Below are positions 43,812 to 57,022 of a DNA stretch of 64,000 nucleotides, piece after piece; position 1 is the first letter of the stretch; each line of letters starts with the position of its first letter. Made by a program: the position numbers and the translations under genes. The notes under the pieces were generated by a model. The model had not been told where the DNA came from. It did no database searches and saw nothing but the letters and a program-made list of their open reading frames with translations. The stretch spans positions 45,163,765 through 45,227,764 of the forward strand of contig CM058238.1 in assembly GCA_030180135.1 (NCBI GenBank), in the 5' to 3' direction. The stretch comes from Orychophragmus violaceus (Eukaryota > Streptophyta > Magnoliopsida > Brassicales > Brassicaceae).

Positions 43812-46800
43812 CCATGATATATATGTTTCAAGATATTTTGGTTAAAATGTTTTATTTAGGATTCTCATAGGAACTTTTCGAAGATCAAAGTTTCTTCCTA
43901 GTCTCTTAGAAGGGTTACTTAGGGGTGTTACAAACGAACATAAACTTGTATAAAATGCTTCTAATTCTACCTTTAGAAGCATACAAAAACTTACTTATTG
44001 TTGTCTTACTTCACCGAAATTCACCAATCCATGACATATATGTTTCAAGAAGTTTTGGTTAAAAAGTTTTATTTTGGATCTCATAGGACCTTTTAGAAGA
44101 TCAAAGTTTCTTTCTAGTCTTTTAGAGAGGTTACTTAGTGGTGTTACAAACGAACAAAAATATTACAACATGCTTCTCATTCTACCTTTAGGAGCATACA
44201 AAAACTTATTTATAGTTGTCTTACATCACCTAAATTCTCCAATCCATGACACATATGTATCAAGAAATTTAGTTTAAAAAGTTTTGTTAAGGATTCTCAT
44301 AGGACATTTTAGAAGATCAAAGTGTCTTTCTAGTCATTTAGAAGGATTACTTAGGTGTGTTACAAACGAACATAAACTTGTATAAAATGCTTCATATTCA
44401 ACCTTTAGGAGCATACAAAAACTTACTTATAGTTGTCCTACCTCACCTAAATTCTCCAATCCATGACATATATGTTTCAAGATATTTTGGTTAAAATGTT
44501 TTATTTAGGATTCTCATAGGAACTTTTCGAAGATCAAAGTTTCTTTCTAGTCTCTTAGAAGGGTTACTTAGGGGTGTTACAAACGAACATAAACTTGTAT
44601 AAAATGCTTCTAATTCTACCTTTAGGAGCATACAAAAACTTACTTATAGTTGTCCTACCTCACCTAAATTCTCCAATCCATGATATATATGTTTCAAGAT
44701 ATTTTGGTTAAAATGTTTTATTTAGGATTCTCATAGGAACTTTTCGAAGATCAAAGTTTCTTCCTAGTCTCTTAGAAGGGTTACTTAGGGGTGTTACAAA
44801 CGAACATAAACTTGTATAAAATGCTTCTAATTCTACCTTTAGAAGCATACAAAAACTTACTTATTGTTGTCTTACTTCACCGAAATTCACCAATCCATGA
44901 CATATATGTTTCAAGAAGTTTTGGTTAAAAAGTTTTATTTTGGATCTCTTAGGACCTTTTAGAAGATCAAAGTTTCTTTCTAGTCTTTTAGAGAGGTTAC
45001 TTAGTGGTGTTACAAACGAACAAAAATATTACAACATGCTTCTCATTCTACCTTTAGGAGCATACAAAAACTTATTTATAGTTGTCTTACATCACCTAAA
45101 TTCTCCAATCCATGACACATATGTATCAAGAAATTTAGTTTAAAAAGTTTTGTTAAGGATTCTCATAGGACATTTTAGAAGATCAAAGTGTCTTTCTAGT
45201 CATTTAGAAGGATTACTTAGGTGTGTTACAAACGAACATAAACTTGTATAAAATGCTTCATATTCAACCTTTAGGAGCATACAAAAACTTACTTATAGTT
45301 GTCCTACCTCACCTAAATTCTCCAATCCATGGCATATATGTTTCAAGATATTTTGGTTAAAATGTTTTATTTAGGATTCTCATAGGAACTTTTCGAAGAT
45401 CAAAGTTTCTTTCTAGTCTCTTAGAAGGGTTACTTAGGGGTGTTACAAACGAACATAAACTTGTATAAAATGCTTCTAATTCTACCTTTAGGAGCATACA
45501 AAAACTTACTTATAGTTGTCCTACCTCACCTAAATTCTCCAATCCATGATATATATGTTTCAAGATATTTTGGTTAAAATGTTTTATTTAGGATTCTCAT
45601 AGAAACTTTTCGAAGATCAAAGTTTCTTCCTAGTCTCTTAGAAGGGTTACTTAGGGGTGTTACAAACGAACATAAACTTGTATAAAATGCTTCTAATTCT
45701 ACCTTTAGAAGCATACAAAAACTTACTTATTGTTGTCTTACTTCACCGAAATTCACCAATCCATGACATATATGTTTCAAGAAGTTTTGGTTAAAAAGTT
45801 TTATTTAGGATCTCATAGGACCTTTTAGAAAATCAAAGTTTCTTTCTAGTCTTTTAGGGAGGTTACTTAGTGGTGTTACAAACGAACAAAAACATCACAA
45901 CATGCTTCTCATTCTACCTTTAGGAGCATACAAAAACTTATTTATAGTTGTCTTACATCACCTAAATTCTCCAATCCATGACACATATGTTTCAAGAAAT
46001 TTAGTTTAAAAAGATTTGTTAAGGATTCTCATAGGACATTTTAGAAGATCAAAGTGTCTTTCTAGTCATTTAGAAGGGTTACTTAGGTTTGTTACAAACG
46101 AACATAAACTTGTATAAAATGCTTCATATTCAACCTTTAGGAGCATACAAAAACTTACTTATAGTTGTCCTACCTCACCTAAATTCTCCAATCCATGACA
46201 TATATGTTTCAAGATATTTTGGTTAAAATGTTTTATTTAGGATTCTCATAGGAACTTTTCGAAGATCAAAGTTTCTTCCTAGTCTCTTAGAAGGGTTACT
46301 TAGGGGTGTTACAAACGAACATAAACTTGTATAAAATGCTTCTAATTCTATCTTTAGGAGCATACAAAAACTTACTTATAGTTGTCCTACCTCACCTAAA
46401 TTCTCCAATCCATGACATATATGTTTCAAGATATTTTGGTTAAAATGTTTTATTTAGGATTCTCATAGGAACTTTTCGAAGATCAAAGTTTCTTCCTAGT
46501 CTCTTAGAAGGGTTACTTAGGGGTGTTACAAACGAACATAAACTTGTATAAAATGCTTCTAATTCTACCTTTAGAAGCATACAAAAACTTACTTATTGTT
46601 GTCTTACTTCACCGAAATTCACCAATCCATGACATATATGTTTCAAGAAGTTTTGGTTAAAAAGTTTTATTTAGGATCTCATTGGACCTTTTAGAAAATC
46701 AAAGTTTCTTTCTAGTCTTTTAGGGAGGTTACTTAGTGGTGTTACAAACGAACAAAAACATCACAACATGCTTCTCATTCTACCTTTAGGAGCATACAAA

Positions 46801-49800
46801 AACTTATTTATAGTTGTCTTACATCACCTAAATTCTCCAATCCATGACACATATGTTTCAAGAAATTTAGTTTAAAAAGATTTGTTAAGGATTCTCATAG
46901 GACATTTTAGAAGATCAAAGTGTCTTTCTAGTCATTTAGAAGGGTTACTTAGGTGTGTTACAAACGAACATAAACTTGTATAAAATGCTTCATATTCAAC
47001 CTTTAGGAGCATACAAAAACTTACTTATAGTTGTCCTACCTCACCTAAATTCTCCAATCCATGACATATATGTTTCAAGATATTTTGGTTAAAATGTTTT
47101 ATTTAGGATTCTCATAGGAACTTTTCGAAGATCAAAGTTTCTTCCTAGTCTCTTAGAAGGGTTACTTAGGGTGTTACAAACGAACATAAACTTGTATAAA
47201 ATGATTCTAATTCTATCTTCAGGAGCATACAAAAACTTACTTATAGTTGTCCTACCTCACCTAAATTCTCCAATCCATGATATATATGTTTCAAGATATT
47301 TTGGTTAAAATGTTTTATTTAGGATTCTCATAGGAACTTTTCGAAGATCAAAGTTTCTTCCTAGTCTCTTAGAAGGGTTACTTAGGGGTGTTACAAACGA
47401 ACATAAACTTGTATAAAATGCTTCTAATTCTACCTTTAGAAGCATACAAAAACTTACTTATTGTTGTCTTACTTCACCGAAATTCACCAATCCATGACAT
47501 ATATGTTTCAAGAAGTTTTGGTTAAAAAGTTTTATTTAGGATCTCATAGGACCTTTTAGAAAATCAAAGTTTCTTTCTAGTCTTTTAGGGAGGTTACTTA
47601 GTGGTGTTACAAACGAACAAAAACATCACAACATGCTTCTCATTCTACCTTTAGGAGCATACAAAAACTTATTTATAGTTGTCTTACATCACCTAAATTC
47701 TCAAATCCATGACACATATGTATCAAGAAATTTAGTTTAAAAAGTTTTGTTAAGGATTCTCATAGGACATTTTAGAAGATCAAAGTGTCTTTCTAGTCAT
47801 TTAGAAGGGTTACTTAGGTATGTTACAAACGAACATAAACTTGTATAAAATGCTTCTCATTCTACCTTTAGGAGCATACAAAAACTTACTTATAGTTGTC
47901 CTACCTCACCTAAATTCTCCAATCCATGACATATATGTTTCAAGATATTTTGGTTAAAATGTTTTATTTAGGATTCTCATAGGAACTTTTCGAAGATCAA
48001 AGTTTCTTTCTAGTCTCTTAGAAGGGTTACTTAGGGGTGTTACAAACGAACATAAACTTGTATAAAATGCTTCTAATTCTACCTTTAGGAGCATACAAAA
48101 ACTTACTTATAGTTGTCCTACCTCACCTAAATTCTCCAATCCATGATATATATGTTTCAAGATATTTTGGTTAAAATGTTTTATTTAGGATTCTCATAGG
48201 AACTTTTCGAAGATCAAAGTTTCTTCCTAGTCTCTTAGAAGGGTTACTTAGGGGTGTTACAAACGAACATAAACTTGTATAAAATGCTTCTAATTCTACC
48301 TTTAGAAGCATACAAAAACTTACTTATTGTTGTCTTACTTCACCGAAATTCACCAATCCATGACATATATGTTTCAAGAAGTTTTGGTTAAAAAGTTTTA
48401 TTTTGGATCTCATAGGACCTTTTAGAAGATCAAAGTTTCTTTCTAGTCTTTTAGAGAGGTTACTTAGTGGTGTTACAAACGAACAAAAATATTACAACAT
48501 GCTTCTCATTCTACCTTTAGGAGCATACAAAAACTTATTTATAGTTGTCTTACATCACCTAAATTCTCCAATCCATGACACATATGTATCAAGAAATTTA
48601 GTTTAAAAAGTTTTGTTAAGGATTCTCATAGGACATTTTAGAAGATCAAAGTGTCTTTCTAGTCATTTAGAAGGATTACTTAGGTGTGTTACAAACGAAC
48701 ATAAACTTGTATAAAATGCTTCATATTCAACCTTTAGGAGCATACAAAAACTTACTTATAGTTGTCCTACCTCACCTAAATTCTCCAATCCATGACATAT
48801 ATGTTTCAAGATATTTTGGTTAAAATGTTTTATTTAGGATTCTCATAGGAACTTTTCGAAGATCAAAGTTTCTTTCTAGTCTCTTAGAAGGGTTACTTAG
48901 GGGTGTTACAAACGAACATAAACTTGTATAAAATGCTTCTAATTCTACCTTTAGGAGCATACAAAAACTTACTTATAGTTGTCCTACCTCACCTAAATTC
49001 TCCAATCCATGATATATATGTTTCAAGATATTTTGGTTAAAATGTTTTATTTAGGATTCTCATAGGAACTTTTCGAAGATCAAAGTTTCTTCCTAGTCTC
49101 TTAGAAGGGTTACTTAGGGGTGTTACAAACGAACATAAACTTGTATAAAATGCTTCTAATTCTACCTTTAGAAGCATACAAAAACTTACTTATTGTTGAC
49201 TTACTTCACCGAAATTCACCAATCCATGACATATATGTTTCAAGAAGTTTTGGTTAAAAAGTTTTATTTTGGATCTCTTAGGACCTTTTAGAAGATCAAA
49301 GTTTCTTTCTAGTCTTTTAGAGAGGTTACTTAGTGGTGTTACAAACGAACAAAAATATTACAACATGCTTCTCATTCTACCTTTAGGAGCATACAAAAAC
49401 TTATTTATAGTTGTCTTACATCACCTAAATTCTCCAATCCATGACACATATGTATCAAGAAATTTAGTTTAAAAAGTTTTGTTAAGGATTCTCATAGGAC
49501 ATTTTAGAAGATCAAAGTGTCTTTCTAGTCATTTAGAAGGATTACTTAGGTGTGTTACAAACGAACATAAACTTGTATAAAATGCTTCATATTCAACCTT
49601 TAGGAGCATACAAAAACTTACTTATAGTTGTCCTACCTCACCTAAATTCTCCAATCCATGATATATATGTTTCAAGATATTTTGGTTAAAATGTTTTATT
49701 TAGGATTCTCATAGGAACTTTTCGAAGATCAAAGTTTCTTCCTAGTCTCTTAGAAGGGTTACTTAGGGGTGTTACAAACGAAGCATACAAAAACTTACTT

Positions 49801-52800
49801 TGGGGTTAATTAAAATGCTTCTAATTCTACCTTTAGAAGCATACAAAAACTTACTTATTGTTGTCTTACTTCACCGAAATTCACCAATCCATGACATATA
49901 TGTTTCAAGAAGTTTTGGTTAAAAAGTTTTATTTAGGATCTCATAGGACCTTTTAGAAAATCAAAGTTTCTTTCTAGTCTTTTAGGGAGGTTACTTAGTG
50001 GTGTTACAAACGAACAAAAACATCACAACATGCTTCTCATTCTACCTTTAGGAGCATACAAAAACTTATTTATAGTTGTCTTACATCACCTAAATTCTCC
50101 AATCCATGACACATATGTTTCAAGAAATTTAGTTTAAAAAGATTTGTTAAGGATTCTCATAGGACATTTTAGAAGATCAAAGTGTCTTTCTAGTCATTTA
50201 GAAGGGTTACTTAGGTTTGTTACAAACGAACATAAACTTGTATAAAATGCTTCATATTCAACCTTTAGGAGCATACAAAAACTTACTTATAGTTGTCCTA
50301 CCTCACCTAAATTCTCCAATCCATGACATATATGTTTCAAGATATTTTGGTTAAAATGTTTAATTTAGGATTCTCATAGGAACTTTTCGAAGATCAAAGT
50401 TTCTTCCTAGTCTCTCAGAAGGGTTACTTAGGGGTGTTACAAACGAACATAAACTTGTATAAAATGATTCTAATTCTATCTTTAGGAGCATACAAAAACT
50501 TACTTATAGTTGTCCTACCTCACCTAAATTCTCCAATCCATGATATATATGTTTCAAGATATTTTGGTTAAAATGTTTTATTTAGGATTCTCATAGGAAC
50601 TTTTCGAAGATCAAAGTTTCTTCCTAGTCTCTTAGAAGGGTTACTTAGGGGTGTTACAAACGAACATAAACTTGTATAAAATGCTTCTAATTCTACCTTT
50701 AGAAGCATACAAAAACTTACTTATTGTTGTCTTACTTCACCGAAATTCACCAATCCATGACATATATGTTTCAAGAAGTTTTGGTTAAAAAGTTTTATTT
50801 AGGATCTCATAGGACCTTTTAGAAAATCAAAGTTTCTTTCTAGTCTTTTAGGGAGGTTACTTAGTGGTGTTACAAACGAACAAAAACATCACAACATGCT
50901 TCTCATTCTACCTTTAGGAGCATACAAAAACTTATTTATAGTTGTCTTACATCACCTAAATTCTCCAATCCATGACACATATGTTTCAAGAAATTTAGTT
51001 TAAAAAGATTTGTTAAGGATTCTCATAGGACATTTTAGAAGATCAAAGTGTCTTTCTAGTCATTTAGAAGGGTTACTTAGGTGTGTTACAAACGAACATA
51101 AACTTGTATAAAATGCTTCATATTCAACCTTTAGGAGCATACAAAAACTTACTTATAGTTGTCCTACCTCACCTAAATTCTCCAATCCATGACATATATG
51201 TTTCAAGATATTTTGGTTAAAATGTTTTATTTAGGATTCTCATAGGAACTTTTCGAAGATCAAAGTTTCTTCCTAGTCTCTTAGAAGGGTTACTTAGGGT
51301 GTTACAAACGAACATAAACTTGTATAAAATGATTCTAATTCTATCTTTAGGAGCATACAAAAACTTACTTATAGTTGTCCTACCTCACCTAAATTCTCCA
51401 ATCCATGATATATATGTTTCAAGATATTTTGGTTAAAATGTTTTATTTAGGATTCTCATAGGAACTTTTCGAAGATCAAAGTTTCTTCCTAGTCTCTTAG
51501 AAGGGTTACTTAGGGGTGTTACAAACGAACATAAACTTGTATAAAATGCTTCTAATTCTACCTTTAGAAGCATACAAAAACTTACTTATTGTTGTCTTAC
51601 TTCACCGAAATTCACCAATCCATGACATATATGTTTCAAGAAGTTTTGGTTAAAAAGTTTTATTTAGGATCTCATAGGACCTTTTAGAAAATCAAAGTTT
51701 CTTTCTAGTCTTTTAGGGAGGTTACTTAGTGGTGTTACAAACGAACAAAAACATCACAACATGCTTCTCATTCTACCTTTAGGAGCATACAAAAACTTAT
51801 TTATAGTTGTCTTACATCACCTAAATTCTCAAATCCATGACACATATGTATCAAGAAATTTAGTTTAAAAAGTTTTGTTAAGGATTCTCATAGGACATTT
51901 TAGAAGATCAAAGTGTCTTTCTAGTCATTTAGAAGGGTTACTTAGGTATGTTACAAACGAACATAAACTTGTATAAAATGCTTCTCATTCTACCTTTAGG
52001 AGCATACAAAAACTTACTTATAGTTGTCCTACCTCACCTAAATTCTCCAATCCATGACATATATGTTTCAAGATATTTTGGTTAAAATGTTTTATTTAGG
52101 ATTCTCATAGGAACTTTTCGAAGATCAAAGTTTCTTTCTAGTCTCTTAGAAGGGTTACTTAGGGGTGTTACAAACGAACATAAACTTGTATAAAATGCTT
52201 CTAATTCTACCTTTAGGAGCATACAAAAACTTACTTATAGTTGTCCTACCTCACCTAAATTCTCCAATCCATGATATATATGTTTCAAGATATTTTGGTT
52301 AAAATGTTTTATTTAGGATTCTCATAGGAACTTTTCGAAGATCAAAGTTTCTTCCTAGTCTCTTAGAAGGGTTACTTAGGGGTGTTACAAACGAACATAA
52401 ACTTGTATAAAATGCTTCTAATTCTACCTTTAGAAGCATACAAAAACTTACTTATTGTTGTCTTACTTCACCGAAATTCACCAATCCATGACATATATGT
52501 TTCAAGAAGTTTTGGTTAAAAAGTTTTATTTTGGATCTCATAGGACCTTTTAGAAGATCAAAGTTTCTTTCTAGTCTTTTAGAGAGGTTACTTAGTGGTG
52601 TTACAAACGAACAAAAATATTACAACATGCTTCTCATTCTACCTTTAGGAGCATACAAAAACTTATATATAGTTGTCTTACATCACCTAAATTCTCCAAT
52701 CCATGACACATATGTATCAAGAAATTTAGTTTAAAAAGTTTTGTTAAGGATTCTCATAGGACATTTTAGAAGATCAAAGTGTCTTTCTAGTCATTTAGAA

Positions 52801-55800
52801 GGATTACTTAGGTGTGTTACAAACGAACATAAACTTGTATAAAATGCTTCATATTCAACCTTTAGGAGCATACAAAAACTTACTTATAGTTGTCCTACCT
52901 CACCTAAATTCTCCAATCCATGACATATATGTTTCAAGATATTTTGGTTAAAATGTTTTATTTAGGATTCTCATAGGAACTTTTCGAAGATCAAAGTTTC
53001 TTTCTAGTCTCTTAGAAGGGTTACTTAGGGGTGTTACAAACGAACATAAACTTGTATAAAATGCTTCTAATTCTACCTTTAGGAGCATACAAAAACTTAC
53101 TTATAGTTGTCCTACCTCACCTAAATTCTCCAATCCATGATATATATGTTTCAAGATATTTTGGTTAAAATGTTTTATTTAGGATTCTCATAGGAACTTT
53201 TCGAAGATCAAAGTTTCTTCCTAGTCTCTTAGAAGGGTTACTTAGGGGTGTTACAAACGAACATAAACTTGTATAAAATGCTTCTAATTCTACCTTTAGA
53301 AGCATACAAAAACTTACTTATTGTTGTCTTATTTCACCGAAATTCACCAATCCATGACATATATGTTTCAAGAAGTTTTGGTTAAAAAGTTTTATTTTGG
53401 ATCTCTTAGGACCTTTTAGAAGATCAAAGTTTCTTTCTAGTCTTTTAGAGAGGTTACTTAGTGGTGTTACAAACGAACAAAAATATTACAACATGCTTCT
53501 CATTCTACCTTTAGGAGCATACAAAAACTTATTTATAGTTGTCTTACATCACCTAAATTCTCCAATCCATGACACATATGTATCAAGAAATTTAGTTTAA
53601 AAAGTTTTGTTAAGGATTCTCATAGGACATTTTAGAAGATCAAAGTGTCTTTCTAGTCATTTAGAAGGATTACTTAGGTGTGTTACAAACGAACATAAAC
53701 TTGTATAAAATGCTTCATATTCAACCTTTAGGAGCATACAAAAACTTACTTAAAGTTGTCCTACCTCACCTAAATTCTCCAATCCATGGCATATATGTTT
53801 CAAGATATTTTGGTTAAAATGTTTTATTTAGGATTCTCATAGGAACTTTTCGAAGATCAAAGTTTCTTTCTAGTCTCTTAGAAGGGTTACTTAGGGGTGT
53901 TACAAACGAACATAAACTTGTATAAAATGCTTCTAATTCTACCTTTAGGAGCATACAAAAACTTACTTATAGTTGTCCTACCTCACCTAAATTCTCCAAT
54001 CCATGATATATATGTTTCAAGATATTTTGGTTAAAATGTTTTATTTAGGATTCTCATAGGAACTTTTCGAAGATCAAAGTTTCTTCCTAGTCTCTTAGAA
54101 GGGTTACTTAGGGGTGTTACAAACGAAGCATACAAAAACTTACTTAGGGGTTAATTAAAATGCTTCTAATTCTACCTTTAGAAGCATACAAAAACTTACT
54201 TATTGTTGTCTTACTTCACCGAAATTCACCAATCCATGACATATATGTTTCAAGAAGTTTTGGTTAAAAAGTTTTATTTAGGATCTCATAGGACCTTTTA
54301 GAAAATCAAAGTTTCTTTCTAGTCTTTTAGGGAGGTTACTTAGTGGTGTTACAAACGAACAAAAACATCACAACATGCTTCTCATTCTACCTTTAGGAGC
54401 ATACAAAAACTTATTTATAGTTGTCTTACATCACCTAAATTCTCCAATCCATGACACATATGTTTCAAGAAATTTAGTTTAAAAAGATTTGTTAAGGATT
54501 CTCATAGGACATTTTAGAAGATCAAAGTGTCTTTCTAGTCATTTAGAAGGGTTACTTAGGTTTGTTACAAACGAACATAAACTTGTATAAAATGCTTCAT
54601 ATTCAACCTTTAGGAGCATACAAAAACTTACTTATAGTTGTCCTACCTCACCTAAATTCTCCAATCCATGACATATATGTTTCAAGATATTTTGGTTAAA
54701 ATGTTTTATTTAGGATTCTCATAGGAACTTTTCGAAGATCAAAGTTTCTTCCTAGTCTCTCAGAAGGGTTACTTAGGGGTGTTACAAACGAACATAAACT
54801 TGTATAAAATGATTCTAATTCTATCTTTAGGAGCATACAAAAACTTACTTATAGTTGTCCTACCTCACCTAAATTCTCAAATCCATGATATATATGTTTC
54901 AAGATATTTTGGTTAAAATGTTTTATTTAGGATTCTCATAGGAACTTTTCGAAGATCAAAGTTTCTTCCTAGTCTCTTAGAAGGGTTACTTAGGGGTGTT
55001 ACAAACGAACATAAACTTGTATAAAATGCTTCTAATTCTACCTTTAGAAGCATACAAAAACTTACTTATTGTTGTCTTACTTCACCGAAATTCACCAATC
55101 CATGACATATATGTTTCAAGAAGTTTTGGTTAAAAAGTTTTATTTAGGATCTCATAGGACCTTTTAGAAAATCAAAGTTTCTTTCTAGTCTTTTAGGGAG
55201 GTTACTTAGTGGTGTTACAAACGAACAAAAACATCACAACATGCTTCTCATTCTACCTTTAGGAGCATACAAAAACTTATTTATAGTTGTCTTACATCAC
55301 CTAAATTCTCCAATCCATGACACATATGTTTCAAGAAATTTAGTTTAAAAAGATTTGTTAAGGATTCTCATAGGACATTTTAGAAGATCAAAGTGTCTTT
55401 CTAGTCATTTAGAAGGGTTACTTAGGTGTGTTACAAACGAACATAAACTTGTATAAAATGCTTCATATTCAACCTTTAGGAGCATACAAAAACTTACTTA
55501 TAGTTGTCCTACCTCACCTAAATTCTCCAATCCATGACATATATGTTTCCAGATATTTTGGTTAAAATGTTTTATTTAGGATTCTCATAGGAACTTTTCG
55601 AAGATCAAAGTTTCTTCCTAGTCTCTTAGAAGGGTTACTTAGGGATAAAATGCTTCTAATTCTACCTTTAGGAGCATACAAAAACTTACTTATAGTTGTC
55701 CTACCTCACCTAAATTCTCCAATCCATGATATATATGTTTCAAGATATTTTGGTTAAAATGTTTTATTTAGGATTCTCATAGGAACTTTTCGAAGATCAA

Positions 55801-57014
55801 AGTTTCTTCCTAGTCTCTTAGAAGGGTTACTTAGGGGTGTTACAAACGAAGCATACAAAAACTTACTTAGGGGTTAATTAAAATGCTTCTAATTCTACCT
55901 TTAGAAGCATACAAAAACTTACTTATTGTTGTCTTACTTCACCGAAATTCACCAATCCATGACATATATGTTTCAAGAAGTTTTGGTTAAAAAGTTTTAT
56001 TTAGGATCTCATAGGACCTTTTAGAAAATCAAAGTTTCTTTCTAGTCTTTTAGGGAGGTTACTTAGTGGTGTTACAAACGAACAAAAACATCACAACATG
56101 CTTCTCATTCTACCTTTAGGAGCATACAAAAACTTATTTATAGTTGTCTTACATCACCTAAATTCTCCAATCCATGACACATATGTTTCAAGAAATTTAG
56201 TTTAAAAAGATTTGTTAAGGATTCTCATAGGACATTTTAGAAGATCAAAGTGTCTTTCTAGTCATTTAGAAGGGTTACTTAGGTTTGTTACAAACGAACA
56301 TAAACTTGTATAAAATGCTTCATATTCAACCTTTAGGAGCATACAAAAACTTACTTATAGTTGTCCTACCTCACCTAAATTCTCCAATCCATGACATATA
56401 TGTTTCAAGATATTTTGGTTAAAATGTTTTATTTAGGATTCTCATAGGAACTTTTCGAAGATCAAAGTTTCTTCCTAGTCTCTCAGAAGGGTTACTTAGG
56501 GGTGTTACAAACGAACATAAACTTGTATAAAATGATTCTAATTCTATCTTTAGGAGCATACAAAAACTTACTTATAGTTGTCCTACCTCACCTAAATTCT
56601 CCAATCCATGATATATATGTTTCAAGATATTTTGGTTAAAATGTTTTATTTAGGATTCTCATAGGAACTTTTCGAAGATCAAAGTTTCTTCCTAGTCTCT
56701 TAGAAGGGTTACTTAGGGGTGTTACAAACGAACATAAACTTGTATAAAATGCTTCTAATTCTACCTTTAGAAGCATACAAAAACTTACTTATTGTTGTCT
56801 TACTTCACCGAAATTCACCAATCCATGACATATATGTTTCAAGAAGTTTTGGTTAAAAAGTTTTATTTTGGATCTCATAGGACCTTTTAGAAGATCAAAG
56901 TTTCTTTCTAGTCTTTTAGAGAGGTTACTTAGTGGTGTTACAAACGAACAAAAATATTACAACATGCTTCTCATTCTACCTTTAGGAGCATACAAAAACT
57001 TATTTATAGTTGTC
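43812..57014 (+). repeat. satellite array, A-B-C-C tetramers (~866 bp)
   Basis: The array resumes in the same monomer that the gypsy element interrupted. Type A starts are 44045, 44911, 45777, 46643, 47508, 48374, 49240, 49905, 50771, 51636, 52502, 53368, 54250, 55116, 55973 and 56839; most steps are 865-866. Exceptions are 665, 882 and 857, which coincide with a variant C monomer containing an inserted block with ggggttaattaaaatgc (49780, 54125, 55850) and a short deletion near 55643. Recurring 67-codon frames in it (44074, 44940, 48403 and others) are repeat artefacts. Confidence 0.92.
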
Positions 57015-57022
57015 CTAAAGGT
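57008..57022. other. inversion junction in the satellite array
   Basis: The forward type A monomer stops after cttatttatagttgtc (57014) and the next base begins the reverse complement of a B monomer (ctaaaggtagaatgagaagc). The bases tcct at the join occur in both partners, so a 4-base microhomology is possible. Confidence 0.85.

Larger units (their letters stand above)
29120..57014 (+). repeat. large satellite block of ~4.1-4.3 kb (19-20 monomers), about four copies, interrupted by the gypsy element
   Basis: A marked type A monomer (ttttattttggatctcat) recurs at about 29149, 44074, 48403, 52531 and 56868. A second marked version (ggatctctt) follows it 866 bases later at 44940, 49269 and 53397. 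Steps are 4329, 4128 and 4337 bases. The first step is 14925, which becomes 4113 after removing the gypsy insertion and one TSD (10812). The ~217-base length differences equal one monomer. Confidence 0.75.
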
